64,000 nucleotides of DNA from Anastrepha obliqua (GCF_027943255.1 NC_072895.1:33020001-33084000); one strand, 5' to 3'. Numbered from the stretch's first letter, positions 1 through 12,165 are shown. The notes: generated by a model from the letters alone, not told the origin. Numbers and translations: made by a program.

Positions 1-1254
1 CCAATGCAGAAAAGGCATTGCAGCGTAAAGTGCGCTCATCCACTAACAAGTGAAGCACTCATTTTATAGCTTGCATCTTGTGTTGCGAATAAAAATAAGC
101 CCACAATAATAGCAACGCGACATATTTCAAAGTTTTGACCACATATTTATTTATTTTCTATTTAATTTTTCTATTTTTTTAATAAACATGTATGTAGTTC
201 GTACTGCAGCAAAAACTGTATAATTTAAAGTTTGAAACTTTGTAATAAAATACAAAAAATCAACAAATTTTCTTCAAAATTTATAACTTTTTAATTAGAG
301 TTTTTAGAAGAACTCCAGATATACAGTTTTGAAGCCCATTTAATTTTGATATAAGATTATGCCAGTTTAAAGTGGTTCAAAATCACGTTGATTTTTGATT
401 ATTTTTTTGTTGACGTTGAATTGAATTTTTTAGTTTGCGGAAAATGCACAAAAGAATCAACAATCAATTTTTGACTACTTTATTGCACTAAATTTGAATG
501 GGCCGAAGTTTTGTAAAAATTGTGATTAAAAACTTAAAAATGTTTTGAAACTTCTTAAATTTAGTGAGTTTTATAAAGAGTTTGGAACTTTAACTTATAC
601 GATTCTTGTTATATGTATAATGAAAAATATTTTTTTAAAAAAGTAACAAAAAAATAGCATAAAAAATATTGTGAATATTGTAAAGAAATTACTTAAATAT
701 TTTCGCACGAGTGCATTTACTGCAAACGGCGCATAATCCAAAAACAAATTTTTTTAGGAAAGTATAGTATGCAGAAGTGCAACCAACCAACCAATACAGA
801 AGTAATCAAAAACACAATGTCCAGTGATTGGGTTCCGAATAAAAATTTCGCATGCAAATGTACAAAAACAGCATTGTAATCCTGATAGGAATCTGATTGA
901 ATTTATGATCCGTTCCATTCGTTTTGTTTTTCGCCCTCAGTTTGGCTTTTTCTAATTTCACTGACAAGCGAATGTATACGTAAACATAAAGTTATATGAA
1001 GTAAATTAGAAAAGATTTTATTTTTAATGAAAAAAAAGTTAGAATACACCTATTGTTTGTTGCATAGAGAAAAATTCTACGAAAAGTAATTTTGCAGAAC
1101 ATTTTAACTATTAGCAAAAGGGTTGTTGTGGCCCCTCTTTTGGAGAGACCGGATGAAATGGCATTTTGAAGGCTAGAGAGTTAAAATGTGGTGGAAAATT
1201 ATTTGCATTGAATTTCACTAAGGGTCTCCTCAGACAAAATCTTTGTAAAAAGAA
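1..1254. other. AT-rich non-coding DNA
   Basis: No coding signal is seen. The stretch is strongly AT-rich. Positions about 225-600 resemble AT-rich blocks near 29200-29600, 35790-36110, 38303-38710 and 40095-40275. Shared words include a run like AAGTTTGAAACTTTG, a run like TTTTCATTAAAATTT, and TGATTTTTGA beside TTGCACT. It is probably a decayed copy of a dispersed repeat that I cannot classify. Confidence 0.5.
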
Positions 1255-1440
1255 TCTGTAGGTTAGGTTAGGCTGAAGCGGTTATCCATTGTAGGACACA
1301 CTCAGGCTCATGGCCCATTGTGATGCCGCGTGGTGAACTAGCCATTATCCTTCCTGAAGTCAATGTGTATTATTCAAATCGAGGTCTTCTAATTCGGTAA
1401 AGAAATGTTCGTCCGGAGCCGAGGTCTTATAATTTGTTAA
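1255..1440 (-). mobile_element. 3' UTR and tail of an RNase-H-type LINE
   Basis: Read on the minus strand, this ends in a CCTAACCTAACC tail at about 1260. It is preceded by a GGCATCACAATGGGCC block and a GTGTGTCC block. The same two blocks, in the same order, follow the stop codon of the LINE at 45309-46580. This is therefore the extreme 3' end of a related, heavily 5'-truncated non-LTR retrotransposon. No recognizable ORF2 remains here. Confidence 0.6.
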
Positions 1441-1735
1441 GCTTTGTTTTATATATTGTTCATATTTATTTATATTTTTCATTGGGAAATAATTTTTGCG
1501 GGGCGGGTCCAAATCCAGCGCAAAACCAGATATCGTGGGTTGATTCGCCTTCTTACATTAGCTGGCTCCCAAACAGTAGTTCGAATGCTATGCAGAGAAT
1601 ACTTGGGCGAAGCCCGAAAGCTGTGAGCGGCTTGAACCATATGCAGAAAAATCGTTCTGGCCGCACCCGAGTGAATGGAAAACAAGTACTTCCCCCACTT
1701 ACGTGGACTTCTACATACGGAACCATCCTCCAAAT
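1441..1735. other. Unassigned sequence upstream of LINE fragment
   Basis: Open frames exist on both strands but none matches a family I recognize. The piece may be a decayed continuation of the LINE that begins just downstream, because the reading becomes LINE-like only at the VLEKTHKTKIDTHHFF stretch around 1740-1790. Confidence 0.35.
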
Positions 1736-2880
1736 ATGCCGTCAAAATACCCCAAGTCCTGGAAAAGACCCATAAAACGAAAATTGACACACACCATTTT
1801 TTGCCGATTTTAAAGCTGCGGTGCCGCGATGTCTGAATTAAGTATTCCCACAAAACTAACACGCCTATGCAATATGACGTTGCTCAATACCAGCAGCGCC
1901 GTCAGAATTGGGACAAGCCGTTTGATACCAAACGAGCTTTTAGACAGGGTGACTCGCTGTCGTGTAACTTCTTTAACCAGATGCTGGGAGAGAACGTACG
2001 AGCCGCAGAACTTAACCTCCCAGGCCCAACAAGAGCGTACAATTGTTGGTCTATGCCGATGATATCGACATCATCGGCCTTAACAACCGCGCTGTTAGTT
2101 CTTCCTTTTCCAAACTGGAAAAGAAAGCAAAGCGAATGGGTCTGGTGGTGAACGAAGACAAAACGAAGTACTTCCTGTCATCAAACATCATCAAACAAAC
2201 AGTCGGCGCACTCGCGTATCGGCACCCACGTCACTGTTGACAGTTATAATTTCGAGGTTGTAAAAAACTTCGTTTATTTAGGAACCAGCATTAACGTGTC
2301 AGCCTGGAAACCCAACGGAGAATCTCTCTTGCCAACAAGAGCTACTTTGGATTAGGAAGGCAATTGAGTAGTAAAGTTCTCTTTCGACGAACAAAACTAA
2401 CACTTCACAAGGCTCTCATCATGCCCCTCCTAACGCATGGCGCAGAAGCGTGGACGATGACAACATCCGATGAAGCGACGCTTGCAGTATTTGAGAGAAA
2501 GATTCTGCGCAAGATTTTTGGACATTTGCACGTTGGCAATGGCGAATATCGCAGGCGATGGAACGATGAGCTGTATGAGCTTCACGACGACATAGACATA
2601 GCGCAGCGAATAAAGATCCAGCGGCTACGTTCATGTCGTCCGAATGGATGCAAACGCTCCGGCTCTGAAAGTATTCGATGCGGTATCAGCTGGTGGTAGC
2701 AGAGGAAGAGGAACGCCTCTTCTGCGTTGGAAAGATCAGGTGGAAAAGGACTTGGCTGCACTTATTGTGTCGAACTGGCGCCGGTTAGCACGAGAAAGAA
2801 ACGACTGGCGCGCTATGTTAAACTCGGCCAAAACCGCGTAAGCGATTATTACGCCAATCAAGAAGAAGAGAAGATAATTT
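1736..2880 (+). pseudogene. RTE-like non-LTR retrotransposon, ORF2 C-terminal half, broken
   Basis: This is the reverse transcriptase palm-to-C-terminus of a non-LTR element, readable only by switching frames. In order I see VLEKTHKTKID, DFKAA (palm D), FDTKRAFRQGDSLSC, the catalytic YADD followed by IDIIG (about 2050), VVNEDKTKYFLSSN, FVYLGTSIN, MPLLTHGAEAWTMTTSDEA, FERKILRKIFG, RRRWNDELYELHDDID, and the C-terminal LRWKDQVEKDLAA to NSAKTA. Frames change near 2040, 2235, 2330 and 2635. The 3' end is GCGTAAGCG, then CGCCAATCA, then an AAGAAGAAG tail. The same family recurs at 11905-12165 and 58640-59490. It resembles RTE/CR1-grade elements; the exact clade is not settled. It is a dead copy. 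Confidence 0.85.
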
Positions 2881-5160
2881 AAATATATGTGAACTTATTA
2901 AAAATTATTGTATATGAGTGCAATTAAAATCGAATAAGTCAGGCTGTTCAAAGAAAAAAATCATATCATCAACATACGCGCGGGCATATCTTCACTACTT
3001 TTATTTTATGCAATATTTGCTCCACTGGCATTTTCTGTTATCCACATTTGAGTTAGACGCTCAGTTGCCGATAAAACTGAAGTTATTGAAGCGTACGAAA
3101 AAGTAAAAGCGAATTCAAGCCACAAATGGTTATCGAATGACGCGAAGAGCAGCATTTAAGAAATACAATAATATTTTTAATGAAAATAAACTTTGAAAAT
3201 CATTCAAGCAACTGAATAGTTAGGCTGTTGGCTGCAAGTTAGGCTCTGTTAGCTGTAATTGCCATCGTCTTTTATAGTTAAACTTACTTTGGCCTATGAA
3301 GCAGAAGAGGAATGGGCAATGCAAGCATTAGAGAAAAATGTAACATTAAATTAAAGTATTCCAATCAGTTTTGAAAAAGGTAAACACTTTCACAAAATCC
3401 GCGCAGCATCGATAAATATTCGAAGAAAAGCGATCACTGTGACAAATGTTCACCGAGTTTTTGATAAACACACACACACACATAAGCAAACCAGTCAAGT
3501 AAACATGGCGTGTGTGTAGGTATTTGTGGTCTAATTGTCAAATGGAGCCAGTTTTGCGCTCATCCAAACGAAGGTAAAAGTGTTTGGAAACTGCATAAAT
3601 GGAATGGATTTAAGTTATGTCAAAAAGCGATAGCAAAAAAAAAAAACAGAAAAAAAAAAATACCGTAACAAACTTTTACTTTCTTTACAGCGCCTAACAA
3701 GTTTACAATATTTATAATTAATAGACAAAGCATTAAAATGCTTTACAGCTATGACTGGGTGGTGCCACTTTTTTGCAGATCAACCTCTATACAAAAACAA
3801 ATATCAACAAAGCGTAATTGCTTGCGGGTATCGAGCGTTTCAAATATTCAGTGGCAAACCAAAAGACTCATAAATTTCAGCGCATAATACAAAAGCGAAA
3901 AATTTTGCAAACAACTTAGGCGCAATTTTAATATTTTTTCAAAATATTTTATCTATTGTTGAGTAAGTTCGTTGGCCAATCGTTGCTATTGTCTGTTAAG
4001 CGTTCGTCGACGTCTGGCTGTCAAGACATTAGTTCCACTACTTGACTTAATTAGTACCCAAATCGTATGTAAAACAACCACACACACACACACACACGCA
4101 TGCTAGGGTGTGTATGAAAGAAAATCCACGCACGCGTGCACGAGTATTCATTAGGCAAATGCATGAAATAAGCCCATAACGGCGCAACAAAATCATACCC
4201 GCGGATATGTGTAACTTTTTCGACCTACAGCAACACTCGCGCGCGCCATTACGAAGTTTGTAGGAAAATACTTTCTATTTCGTTGAGTCGACGTCGCCGA
4301 AATTACTTCAAATCACTTTGCAATGACTGCGTAATTCACTCGCTCACTGACTGCAACTTCCTGTCACGGAAAACGATAGTGCACCCCACCGAAGCGCGCA
4401 AAGGTGGTTGGCATATAAACGCAAATTGTGCAAACAGAAATGTGCCGGGAGACTTGAAGCTCATAAAAATCAAAATACCGTGAATGAAATCCAATCAAAC
4501 GCCTTGGTGGCGACACACACTAATTTCGCCAAAAGGGAAGCCAAAACGCGGCTTACAACACCGTAGCGGCGGTGAAAAATGGCACAGCAGAGAAGCAACG
4601 CAAACGGCAATTAGTCACAAGCCAACTGGCAGTGCTGGCGCCAAGTAACGCGGGACATGCACACTCACACACACATACACGCCCACTATACAAATTTGGC
4701 TACCTTTGGCGACAATAATTACGAAACACTGACGTGCTTGCATTTATGCACACCAAGCGCGTGTGTGTGAGTATGCATTGGTGTATGTATGCATGTATGC
4801 ACATGCCCAACAAGCACCAAAAAGTGGTTTATCCGCCCTTGAGAAATTTTTAATTCTTAAGTTGAGCTAAAGTTGAGAGTAAATATTTTCGCACAGAATA
4901 ATAATTTTCCCACCGCCAAAGGCCTTGCAGCCAGTGCTGTAAAATTTTGCACGCGGTATAATTATTTGTAATTATATTGCATTTTAATAAATAAAGATAG
5001 TAGTTTTCTCCAAGTTCCCAACATCGTTTTAATATATAAAAACATGCAATGGCAGCACTGGCAAATCCTACATATTTTAGAAAAGATTCTTTCATCCGCG
5101 TATGTACTCACAGTGAGCAAGCAACGCAAGTACAGTGTGTTTCCCAAAATAGATTCGCCT
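2881..5160. other. Intergenic DNA with CA microsatellites
   Basis: No coding region is supported. Short (CA)n runs occur at 3471-3482, about 4078-4098 and about 4665-4675, with poly-A at about 3634-3660. The part from 3950 to 4800 is less AT-rich than its surroundings and rich in CACG/GCGC words. It could hold regulatory DNA, but nothing in the sequence proves that. Confidence 0.5.
4078..4098. repeat. (CA)n microsatellite
   Basis: An uninterrupted run of CA dinucleotides, about ten units, in intergenic DNA. Confidence 0.9.
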
Positions 5161-6035
5161 GTAAAATTTTTCGGAAAAAGTTAGTTAGTTACACCTTCCC
5201 TATTTCATTTTCTTTAAATCTACTCGACCCCCAAAGAAATCTGAGTAGATCTTGTGGTGCCAAGGAGCTGAGGTGATCATGTCTTAAGATATCAGGGCCA
5301 AAGACCTCAAGCCTGATTCGAGCGAAGGACGGGCAGACGGCAAAGTGGACCGCCGTCTCATCCTCCTCTCCTCATGCTGGGCAGAGTGCACTGTCCGAGG
5401 TGCCCACCTTTTCCATGTGCTTTGCCCATAGAAAGTGGCCCGTCATCAGTCCAACCAGCCTCCTACAGTCCCCTCTGCTTAATGGCAGGAGGAACTGCAA
5501 TAGTCGATCAAACATTACAGATAACATCAGTTTTGTTCATCTGCAGCCTCTCTCAGCCTGTCAAGCTAGAGTAACTCATTTGCTAACCGTGACTTTGATG
5601 GCTGCAGAAGGTAGTGGCAGAATGAGCTCCGGGCCAAGGAAGTTGGATAGCTGGATTGTGACTCCTTTTAGCTTAGGCAGAACGAATCCATCAAGCTTCC
5701 TCCTTCTGGTGAAAAGGGCAATGCCAGTCTCGGTGAGATTTGCCGATAGCTCATTCGCACAGCACCAAGTTTCAATCATATCCAGAGTTTCCTGCACTTT
5801 CCTACAGATGTTCATAAGCGAAGGGCCTGTTACCAAACAGGTAACGTCGTCCGTATATGCTTGTATGTAGCCTCCCGAATCGTTTAAGGTGGTGAGCAGA
5901 GGATCGATCACCATGCACCAGCGCAATGGAGGCAGCACCCCGCCTTGGAGGCAGTCTCTATTAATCCCGTATGACACCAGCAGATCTTCCTCTGCACGCA
6001 CCGAAACGATTTTTTGGGACAGCATCGAACACCTT
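5161..6035 (-). pseudogene. RNase-H-type LINE fragment: RT core joined to C-terminal zinc domain
   Basis: On the minus strand, 6025-5576 encodes a reverse transcriptase segment: QGGVLPPLRW, then AYTDDVTCLV (the usual YADD box, here YTDD), then IETWCCANELSANLTETGIALFTRRRKL. From about 5565 to 5195 the C-terminal region follows: LVGLMTGHFLWAKHMEKVG, a CP..GEEDETAVHFAVCPSFARIRL zinc-like motif and LSSLAPQDLLRFL. The RNase H part expected between them is missing, so this is an internally deleted, 5'-truncated copy. The minus-strand 3' end carries TAACTAACTAAC at about 5175-5187. The C-terminal part matches the plus-strand fragment at 14900-15300. Confidence 0.75.
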
Positions 6036-6050
6036 TTGCTTTTAATTATA

Positions 6051-6850
6051 CAGGTAGCCCTCCTTCAACACGGCGTCTTACAACACGGTTTCGCTATAGC
6101 ACGACAAGAAAATTGCAAAAACCTTTGTAATGTACTGTACTTCTACAGCCGCGGTTAGGTTTGCCGTCTTAAGGATGTATACATTTCTATCTCAGTGAGT
6201 GTTGGGGAAGTTATTTCTTTTCCTCTCCGTGGCCTGAAAACAAAAGTGTTTCACTCTGCTGGTCGGCAGTCTGCGTCGAGCCACGGTGTGTTAAAAGAAT
6301 ACATTTTTCTTTAGAAGTGAAGAAATAAATCTTGGGTCGTCTTTTGAAAGGAGAAAAGGCACTTCACATTGGAAGGAGCCTTAATTTTAATGAAGCAACA
6401 GTCCGGACTATCAAGAAAAATGAAAAAGAAATAAAAAGTGCAGTAACTGCAGAATCATTGGCATCCGCAAAACGTGCAGCTCGCCGCCGGGCGTCAATAA
6501 TTGAGAAAATGGAAAAGGCACTCAGCATTTGGACTGGCGATTGCTTTAAAAAAACAAAAATCCACCAGATGGCAATATCACCAAAGAAAAAGCACTAAAA
6601 ATTTGCAAACAAATTAATGTGCAGGGAAAATCCTCTGTCAACACAGATTTTGTGGCAAGTAAAGGTTGGTTCGAAGAATTCAAACAGCGTTTTGCAATTC
6701 ATAGTATAAGAATCCAAGAAGAGGCTGTGCCAGCTGATTATAAAGGCGCTAGGATGCATCCAGAAAAAATTAAAAACATAGAAGAGTAAGGATGCACAGC
6801 AGATCAAGTTTTCAATGCCGCCGAAATTGGGCTTTGATGGAAAAAAAGTC
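6051..6850 (+). pseudogene. pogo/Tigger-family transposase, N-terminal part
   Basis: The region opens with TACAGGTAGCCCTCCTT, which fits a Tigger-type terminal repeat behind a TA target. Coding sense appears from about 6320: LLKGEKALHIGRSLNFNEATVRTIKKN, a psq-like helix-turn-helix, then MEKALSIW. After a frame change near 6590 comes KALKICKQINVQ...FVASKGWFEEFKQRFAIHSI, the second CENP-B-type DNA-binding domain, and finally DQVFNAAEIGL, the position of the first catalytic Asp in DDE transposases (here N-A-A-E, so the motif is lost). The catalytic domain beyond about 6850 is absent and LINE sequence follows. It is dead through frameshift and truncation. Confidence 0.8.
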
Positions 6851-7010
6851 ATGGCTTGTGCCTCCGGAATTTTTTCTCATGAATACAGAAGAATTTATAA
6901 AGACGAGGAAGAAACAATAAAACACTTCCTCTGTAATTGTTCAGCCTTAGTTAGATGCAGAACAAGGTTGTTAGGAAAGAAACAAGAAAAAACATTTAAT
7001 TTTTTTGTTT
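6851..7010 (+). mobile_element. LINE C-terminal zinc-motif fragment
   Basis: The translation contains DEEETIKHFLCNCSALVRCRTRLLGK, the CCHC-like motif found at the end of ORF2 in RNase-H-type LINEs (compare 46300-46390 and 56460-56550). It directly abuts the broken Tigger transposase. Only about 50 codons remain. Confidence 0.6.
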
Positions 7011-8395
7011 TGGCGCTCTGAACGATTATGACGAGAACCACATTTGAAATGAGGTTGTGAATTATTCTGAAATATTTTGCCACCCAAAAATGAAATGACT
7101 CTTTATTGTGAATGCGAGGTTTCTCAATTGGTGGTATTAATGAGAGCCAACCTAAAAAGCAATACCACAAACTCCAGAATGGAGAGACTAATAAAGTGAC
7201 GCCGATTGTGGTACCGCTACTTTGCTCTCAGCGAGTTTGCAGAATCGCTGTGTGTGTGATGTCGCACTTATGCAATTTATTCGTATGTTGTTCGTGTAAT
7301 TTCTTCTTGTATTCTTGCTCGCATTTTCACATCTCTCTCATGCACCAAGTTACGTACTCTCTGATGGGCACAATCTTGTTTCTATCCTTCTTGCTCAAAC
7401 TCAACTCAAATCTAGGTTAGATTACTGTGGTTGCCACTCTCCATAAAGGTGTAGAGGGCCCCATCTATGTGATATTAAATCTAAATGTTTGTTGGGTTTA
7501 TAAAAAAATATTTCCATAAGAGCACACCCAGGCATGCATATATGTATGTATTTACTTATGTATGTTTGTATGTCTACTACATATTCACGTTTTCAATACT
7601 TTTTTGTTTGTTTTTACTTTCGCATTGAAACCACAACCGCACTTGTCATCAGCCATTACTTTATTATTATGAAATAAATTTGATGGGCGCGTAAACGCAG
7701 GTAGACTTATAATTTTTATTAACATTAATTACAAGCACTCACCCGTCAACGTATGCATGTACGTGTGCATGTAAGCCTACACAAGCGCTTGAAAGTGAGT
7801 GTTTATGTGAGCGGTTGTACTTTTAAGTATTTATAGGTAAGTGTTACAGCACCATTTTTATGCATTTTCGACAGTCACTGACTTGTTTTGTTTGGCTATG
7901 CGTTCAAAGTTTTTGCTGTACTGAAGCAAAAGTGTAACTTGCATTTCTTTAACTAAAAATATTACTATTATATAATAAAATGTTTCAGCCATCACCAAAG
8001 GGACCCAATACGCCTTACCGCATTTGCATAGAAAAATTAGCCAAAAAGATGGACATATTTTTATTTTGAGCTGACCACAAAATATTTCCAATGAATGAAT
8101 TTGAGTTAAAAATTGGGCCAAACGAATTTACAGAGTTTTACAAAACCGTCATTCGTCAATCGTATTTGACACCTATAAGTTAGGAAGCTGTTGTATACAA
8201 ACATACAAGCAATGGAGTGCGTAAAGGTCAAACTAAATATTTCCATTTCTCAAAATAATTTTTTTTATTTAGTAAAAATGTTATTCAATAACCAAACAAG
8301 CAGTTTCGCGCCACCTTGTGTATATATAATTAGTATAGCACTTATATACGTGTGTGTATTTTTAATTTTTAAATATATTGCTCAGTAGAATGCCG
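7011..8395. other. Intergenic AT-rich DNA
   Basis: No gene is supported. A possible LINE 3' UTR on the minus strand lies at about 7405-7500, with ATATCACATAGATGGGGCC and an AATCTAACCTAG end. TATG-type simple sequence occurs at about 7535-7575 and 7745-7775. Confidence 0.45.
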
Positions 8396-8640
8396 CATTG
8401 AGAAAAATTTTAAAATTCCGTACAACGCCTATTGCAGAAGCTGTGCGGATCCTGCAGAGAAAGAGACTGTGGAACACTTTCTCTGTAAATGTCCGGCTCT
8501 GGCAGCTAGGCGCTTGAGATTCCTTAGCATGCCCTTTGGGGATGACTTGAAGAAATTCTCCAGCACAGGATGGCTGTAGACGGTTTTTTTTCTGTTTGTC
8601 TCTTCCCTAAATCCTTTCACAGGTAGTGGTTCACATTATT
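8396..8640 (+). mobile_element. LINE C-terminal zinc-motif fragment
   Basis: The plus-strand translation from about 8425 reads YCRSCADPAEKETVEHFLCKCPALAARRLRFL, a C-x2-C ... H-x4-C knuckle typical of the ORF2 end of I/LOA-like LINEs. It runs to a stop after SSTGWL near 8578, with a short 3' UTR behind it. Related to 9050-9415 and 56395-56700. It is 5'-truncated and non-functional. Confidence 0.75.
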
Positions 8641-9049
8641 TAAAATTCATATGAGGGCATTTGTATGGATTATTTCGAAGTAAATATATGCTAAAATATG
8701 TACAATGAAAAAAAAAAATATTTTTAAAAACCTTATAACTAAAATTTTTGGCTATTTTGTAGGGATGACCACAAATTCCAAATAAATGCCTTTTAAAGTT
8801 TAAATAATTTTGTGATAGGATTTTCAACTTTTTTTCGTGTAAAAGTTCTTATAGTTAGTTGATTTAATTTAATTGGGGCCTTCTAAAACCCCAGTATATA
8901 AAAATATTTGAAAATGGAAATTGGACCGCTGAAAATTCATTTAGAAACTACCTTACCGCAAATTTTAAAGTGATTCAAAATTGCTGATTTCTTGGAAAAG
9001 AGTAAGGTTCGATTGAATACCAGTTATATTGAAAAATTTTACAGAAGAG
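8641..9049. other. AT-rich non-coding DNA
   Basis: Nothing recognizable; poly-A/T runs and no sustained coding frame. Confidence 0.5.
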
Positions 9050-9415
9050 CTGAGGAAGTTATCTAGGTAGGTGAAATGGTTGAAGTGCCAGTCTGGCACT
9101 CCCCAAGTAGCACTAAAGCGTTGATACCATAATGAAACCTCCAGCAGGCAGATATCTACTGCTAGCCTGAGCTGTTGATATAATGAAGAAGATTGATGGG
9201 ATTTAGGTTGGCGCAATGCGCCAGGCTGCCAAAGAAAGGAGCACGCTGAGACCTTAATCGCCTAGCTATCAAACCTGGCCATTTACAGAGTAAGTGCTTA
9301 ACAGTATCCTTCTCTGAAAGGTCCCCACAGCTTCTGTAATGGGGGTAAATGCTAACCCTAGCTTTTCCGCGTGTGTGCCGATCATTCAAAGACCGGTAAA
9401 CACAGCTACGAGGAA
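9050..9415 (-). mobile_element. LINE C-terminus and 3' UTR
   Basis: Minus-strand translation from 9389 gives RSCGDLSEKDTVKHLLCKWPGLIARRLRSQRAPFFGSL...NPINLLHYINSSG. This is nearly the same as the plus-strand copy at 56395-56640, including the 3' UTR words CCAGACTGGCACTTCAACC and TTTCACCTACCTA at 9060-9105. The conserved second Cys of the CKCP box is W here. It is a 5'-truncated dead copy. Confidence 0.8.
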
Positions 9416-11800
9416 GTTACAAAAAAAAATTAAAATATTAATAAAAAAAATTTTTATTTTTATTTTTTTTAGTTATCTGAAAAAATTAAAATTTTAGACA
9501 GTTTTCTATTGTATAATTTTTTTTTATTTTAACTAGAGTTTTCTAAAAAAATGATCTTTAAGTTAAACTTTTTTTTATAATTTTTTTTTTTTTTTTTTTT
9601 AAAGAAATTTTTTATTTTATTTGTAAGGGTAACGTAAAAGAAGCACATAAAATAAAAGAAAAGTAAAAAAAAGAACATGAAAAAAAATTATAATAAAAAT
9701 AAAAACACTTGAAAATGTGCTGCTAAAAAGTGAGGTTATATGATAAACCAGTTTTGTTCAAAATTTTTACAGAATAGCTTTAAAGCTGTGGAACATCCAC
9801 ATCAAAAAAGTTAAGATTAAAGCCACTTTGCTAAAAAAACTTTTTTTTTTTAATTTATTACTTATGTATTAACTATTAATTAGTGGTTTAGCCATTTTGC
9901 TAGAAAAACTTTTTTTTTATTTTTTTATCCTAATTTTTTTTTAATCTTTTAAAAACTTTTTTTAATTTATTTATGAATAAATGAAAAGTAAAAAACAAAA
10001 ACACAAAAGAAGAAAAATTAGGATGAAAATAAAAAACACTTGAAAATGTTTTGGAAAAAAGTGATGTTATGAACAAAATTTTTACAGAATATCTTTAAAG
10101 CTGAGGAAATTCTTCACAAAAAGTTAAAATTGAAGCTAGTTTGCTAAAAAAACCGTTTTTTTTTTTTTATGTTGATATTGATTAATTAGGAGTTTAGCTA
10201 GTTTGCTAAATTTTTTTCTTTTAATTTTTTTTTTATTTGAAAGAATAACAAGTAAAAAACCACATAAAAGAAAAATAAATTAAAAATATGTAATTAAAAA
10301 TAAAAAACACAGGAAAATCTGTTGCAAAAAAGAAGTGAGGTTACATTAAAAATCAGTTATGTTCACAATTTTTACACAATAGCTTTAAAGCTCAAGAAGT
10401 TATGTGCGAAAAAGTTAAAACTTAAACCAGTTTGCTAAATAAAGTGTTTTTAAATTTATTATTTATGTAATAATTATTAATTAATGATCACTCTTTAAAA
10501 AAAACTAGTGGTTACTCTTTCAAATAAAAAACAAAAAATTTTGTTTTAAATAAAAAACCAAAAAATTAAAAAATTTTTTTTTTTAAAACACAATTTTTTG
10601 TTTTTTATTTGAAAGAGTAACCACTTGTTTTTTTTAAAGAGTGATCAACAATTAATAATTATTACATAAATAATAAATTTAAAAACACTTTTTTTAGCAA
10701 ACTGGTTTAAGTTTTAACTTAAAAAAAAAATTTTTTAAATTTTTTGGTTTTTTATTTGAAAGAGTAACAACTTTTTTTTGAAAGAGTAACCACTAATTAT
10801 AAAAAACAAATAATTTACTTTTTTAAAAATTTTAACTTTTTTTTAAATGTATTATTTATGTAATAATTATTAATATGTGGATACTCTTTCAAAACAAAAA
10901 AAAAAAAACCGAAAAACAAAGCAAGTGGTTGCACTTTCAAGTAAAAAACAAAAATTTTATAAAATGAAAATGTTTTTCTTTTAATAAAATTTTTTTTAAA
11001 CAACAAATACTTCAAAAATTTGTCTACAATGTTTTTTTTTTTAATTTCTTTTTTTTTATTTGAAAGTGCAACCACTTGCTTTGGCTTTTTTTTTTGTTTT
11101 GAAAAAGTATCCACTTATTAATAACTATTAATATATATAAATAATATAATACATTAAATTTAAAATTTTTAAAAGAGTTCATTTTAAATTTTTTGTTTTT
11201 CTAATTACTTGTTACTCTTTCAAAAAAAAAGTGGTTATTTTTTAAAATAAAAAATAAAAAAAATATAAAAAAAATTGTTGGTTTTTTATTAAAAACAAAA
11301 TTGGAACAAAATTTTTTAATTTTTATTTGAAAGAGTAACCACTAATTAATAATTATTACACAAATTAAAAATTGAAAAACACTTTTTTTAGCAAACTGGC
11401 TTAAATTTTAACTTTTTCGTAATTAACTTCCTGAACTTAACGTTTATTACATAAACAATACATGTAAAAATGAATTTAAAAAAAAATTTAAAAAGTTAAT
11501 TTTTTTTTTCAAAGTTAAAAATGTTTTTTGTTTTTTATTTTTTTTTATTTTTTTCACTTTTTTTTTAAACAGGAACCTCTAATTAATAATCACCTTGTTG
11601 TAGGCCTTCGGCTAAGCCCCAAAAAACCAACAACAAAAAAACACACATAAAATAAAAGAAAAGTCAAAGGAAAAAAATATATTAAAATCAAAGACACATG
11701 AAAATGTGTTGCAAGTTGTCTTTTTTATCGTATATTACATAAAAATTAAAATTTAAATGGTTCTCGATCTTAAGATTTATGATTCTAAATTTTCAAATAC
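9416..11800. repeat. AT-rich tandem and palindromic repeat block
   Basis: Poly-A/T dominates. A unit of roughly 270-330 bp recurs at about 9705, 10035 and 10305. Each contains CACTTGAAAATGT or a variant, AATTTTTACA, AGCTTTAAAGCT and a GTTAAAA...AGTTTGCTAAA end. Downstream, the word TTTGAAAGAGTAACCACT and its reverse complement alternate at least eight times between 10505 and 11345. Open frames here, such as the Lys/Phe-rich one at 10815-11114, are compositional artefacts. Confidence 0.75.
10414..10718. repeat. Near-perfect long palindrome, about 134-bp arms
   Basis: The left arm (10414-10547) and right arm (10585-10718) are reverse complements with only a handful of differences, separated by a 37-bp A/T spacer. 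Each arm holds the AGTTTGCTAAA word, a TTATGTAATAATTATTAAT word and the GAGTAACCACT word. It arose inside the AT-rich repeat block, presumably by inverted duplication of one unit. Confidence 0.85.
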
Positions 11801-11904
11801 CATATTCACGAAAACTGCAGCCAACCTGACAAAACGGAGGACGCCATTAAATTAAGAAGGTCTCAATTCAGTAGATTTACCTAAAACCGTTACCTAAATT
11901 TAGT

Positions 11905-12165
11905 TCTTCTTCTTATTTTTGTTTTTGATTGGCGCGATAACCGCTTACGCGATTTTGGCCGAGTTTAACAAAGCGCGCCAGCCCTTTCTTTCTCGTGCTA
12001 ACCGGCGCCAGTTGGACACATCAAGTGAAGTCAAGTCCTTCTCCATCTGATCTTTCCAACGCAGAGGAGGCCTTCCTCTTCCTCTGCTATCACCAACTGG
12101 TACCGCATCGAACACTTTCAGAGGCGGAGTTTTTGTATCCATTCGAGCCAGCCAAATTTTGAACT
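11905..12165 (-). pseudogene. RTE-like LINE, C-terminus and 3' end (copy 2)
   Basis: Minus-strand reading gives MDTKTPPLKVFDAV, SRGRGRPPLRWKDQMEKDLTSLDVSNWRRLARERKGWRALLNSAKIA and a stop. This is the same C-terminus as the LINE ending at 2880. The 3' UTR repeats GCGTAAGCGGTTATCGCGCC and AATCA, with an AAGAAG tail at the left edge. Only about 65 codons remain. Confidence 0.9.

Noticed and set aside
5374..6158. Plus-strand frames of 66-156 codons
   Set aside because: Antisense shadows of the minus-strand LINE reverse transcriptase and C-terminal domain.
10815..11114. 99-codon Lys/Phe-rich open frame
   Set aside because: Translation of poly-A/T repeat DNA; no domain and no start context.
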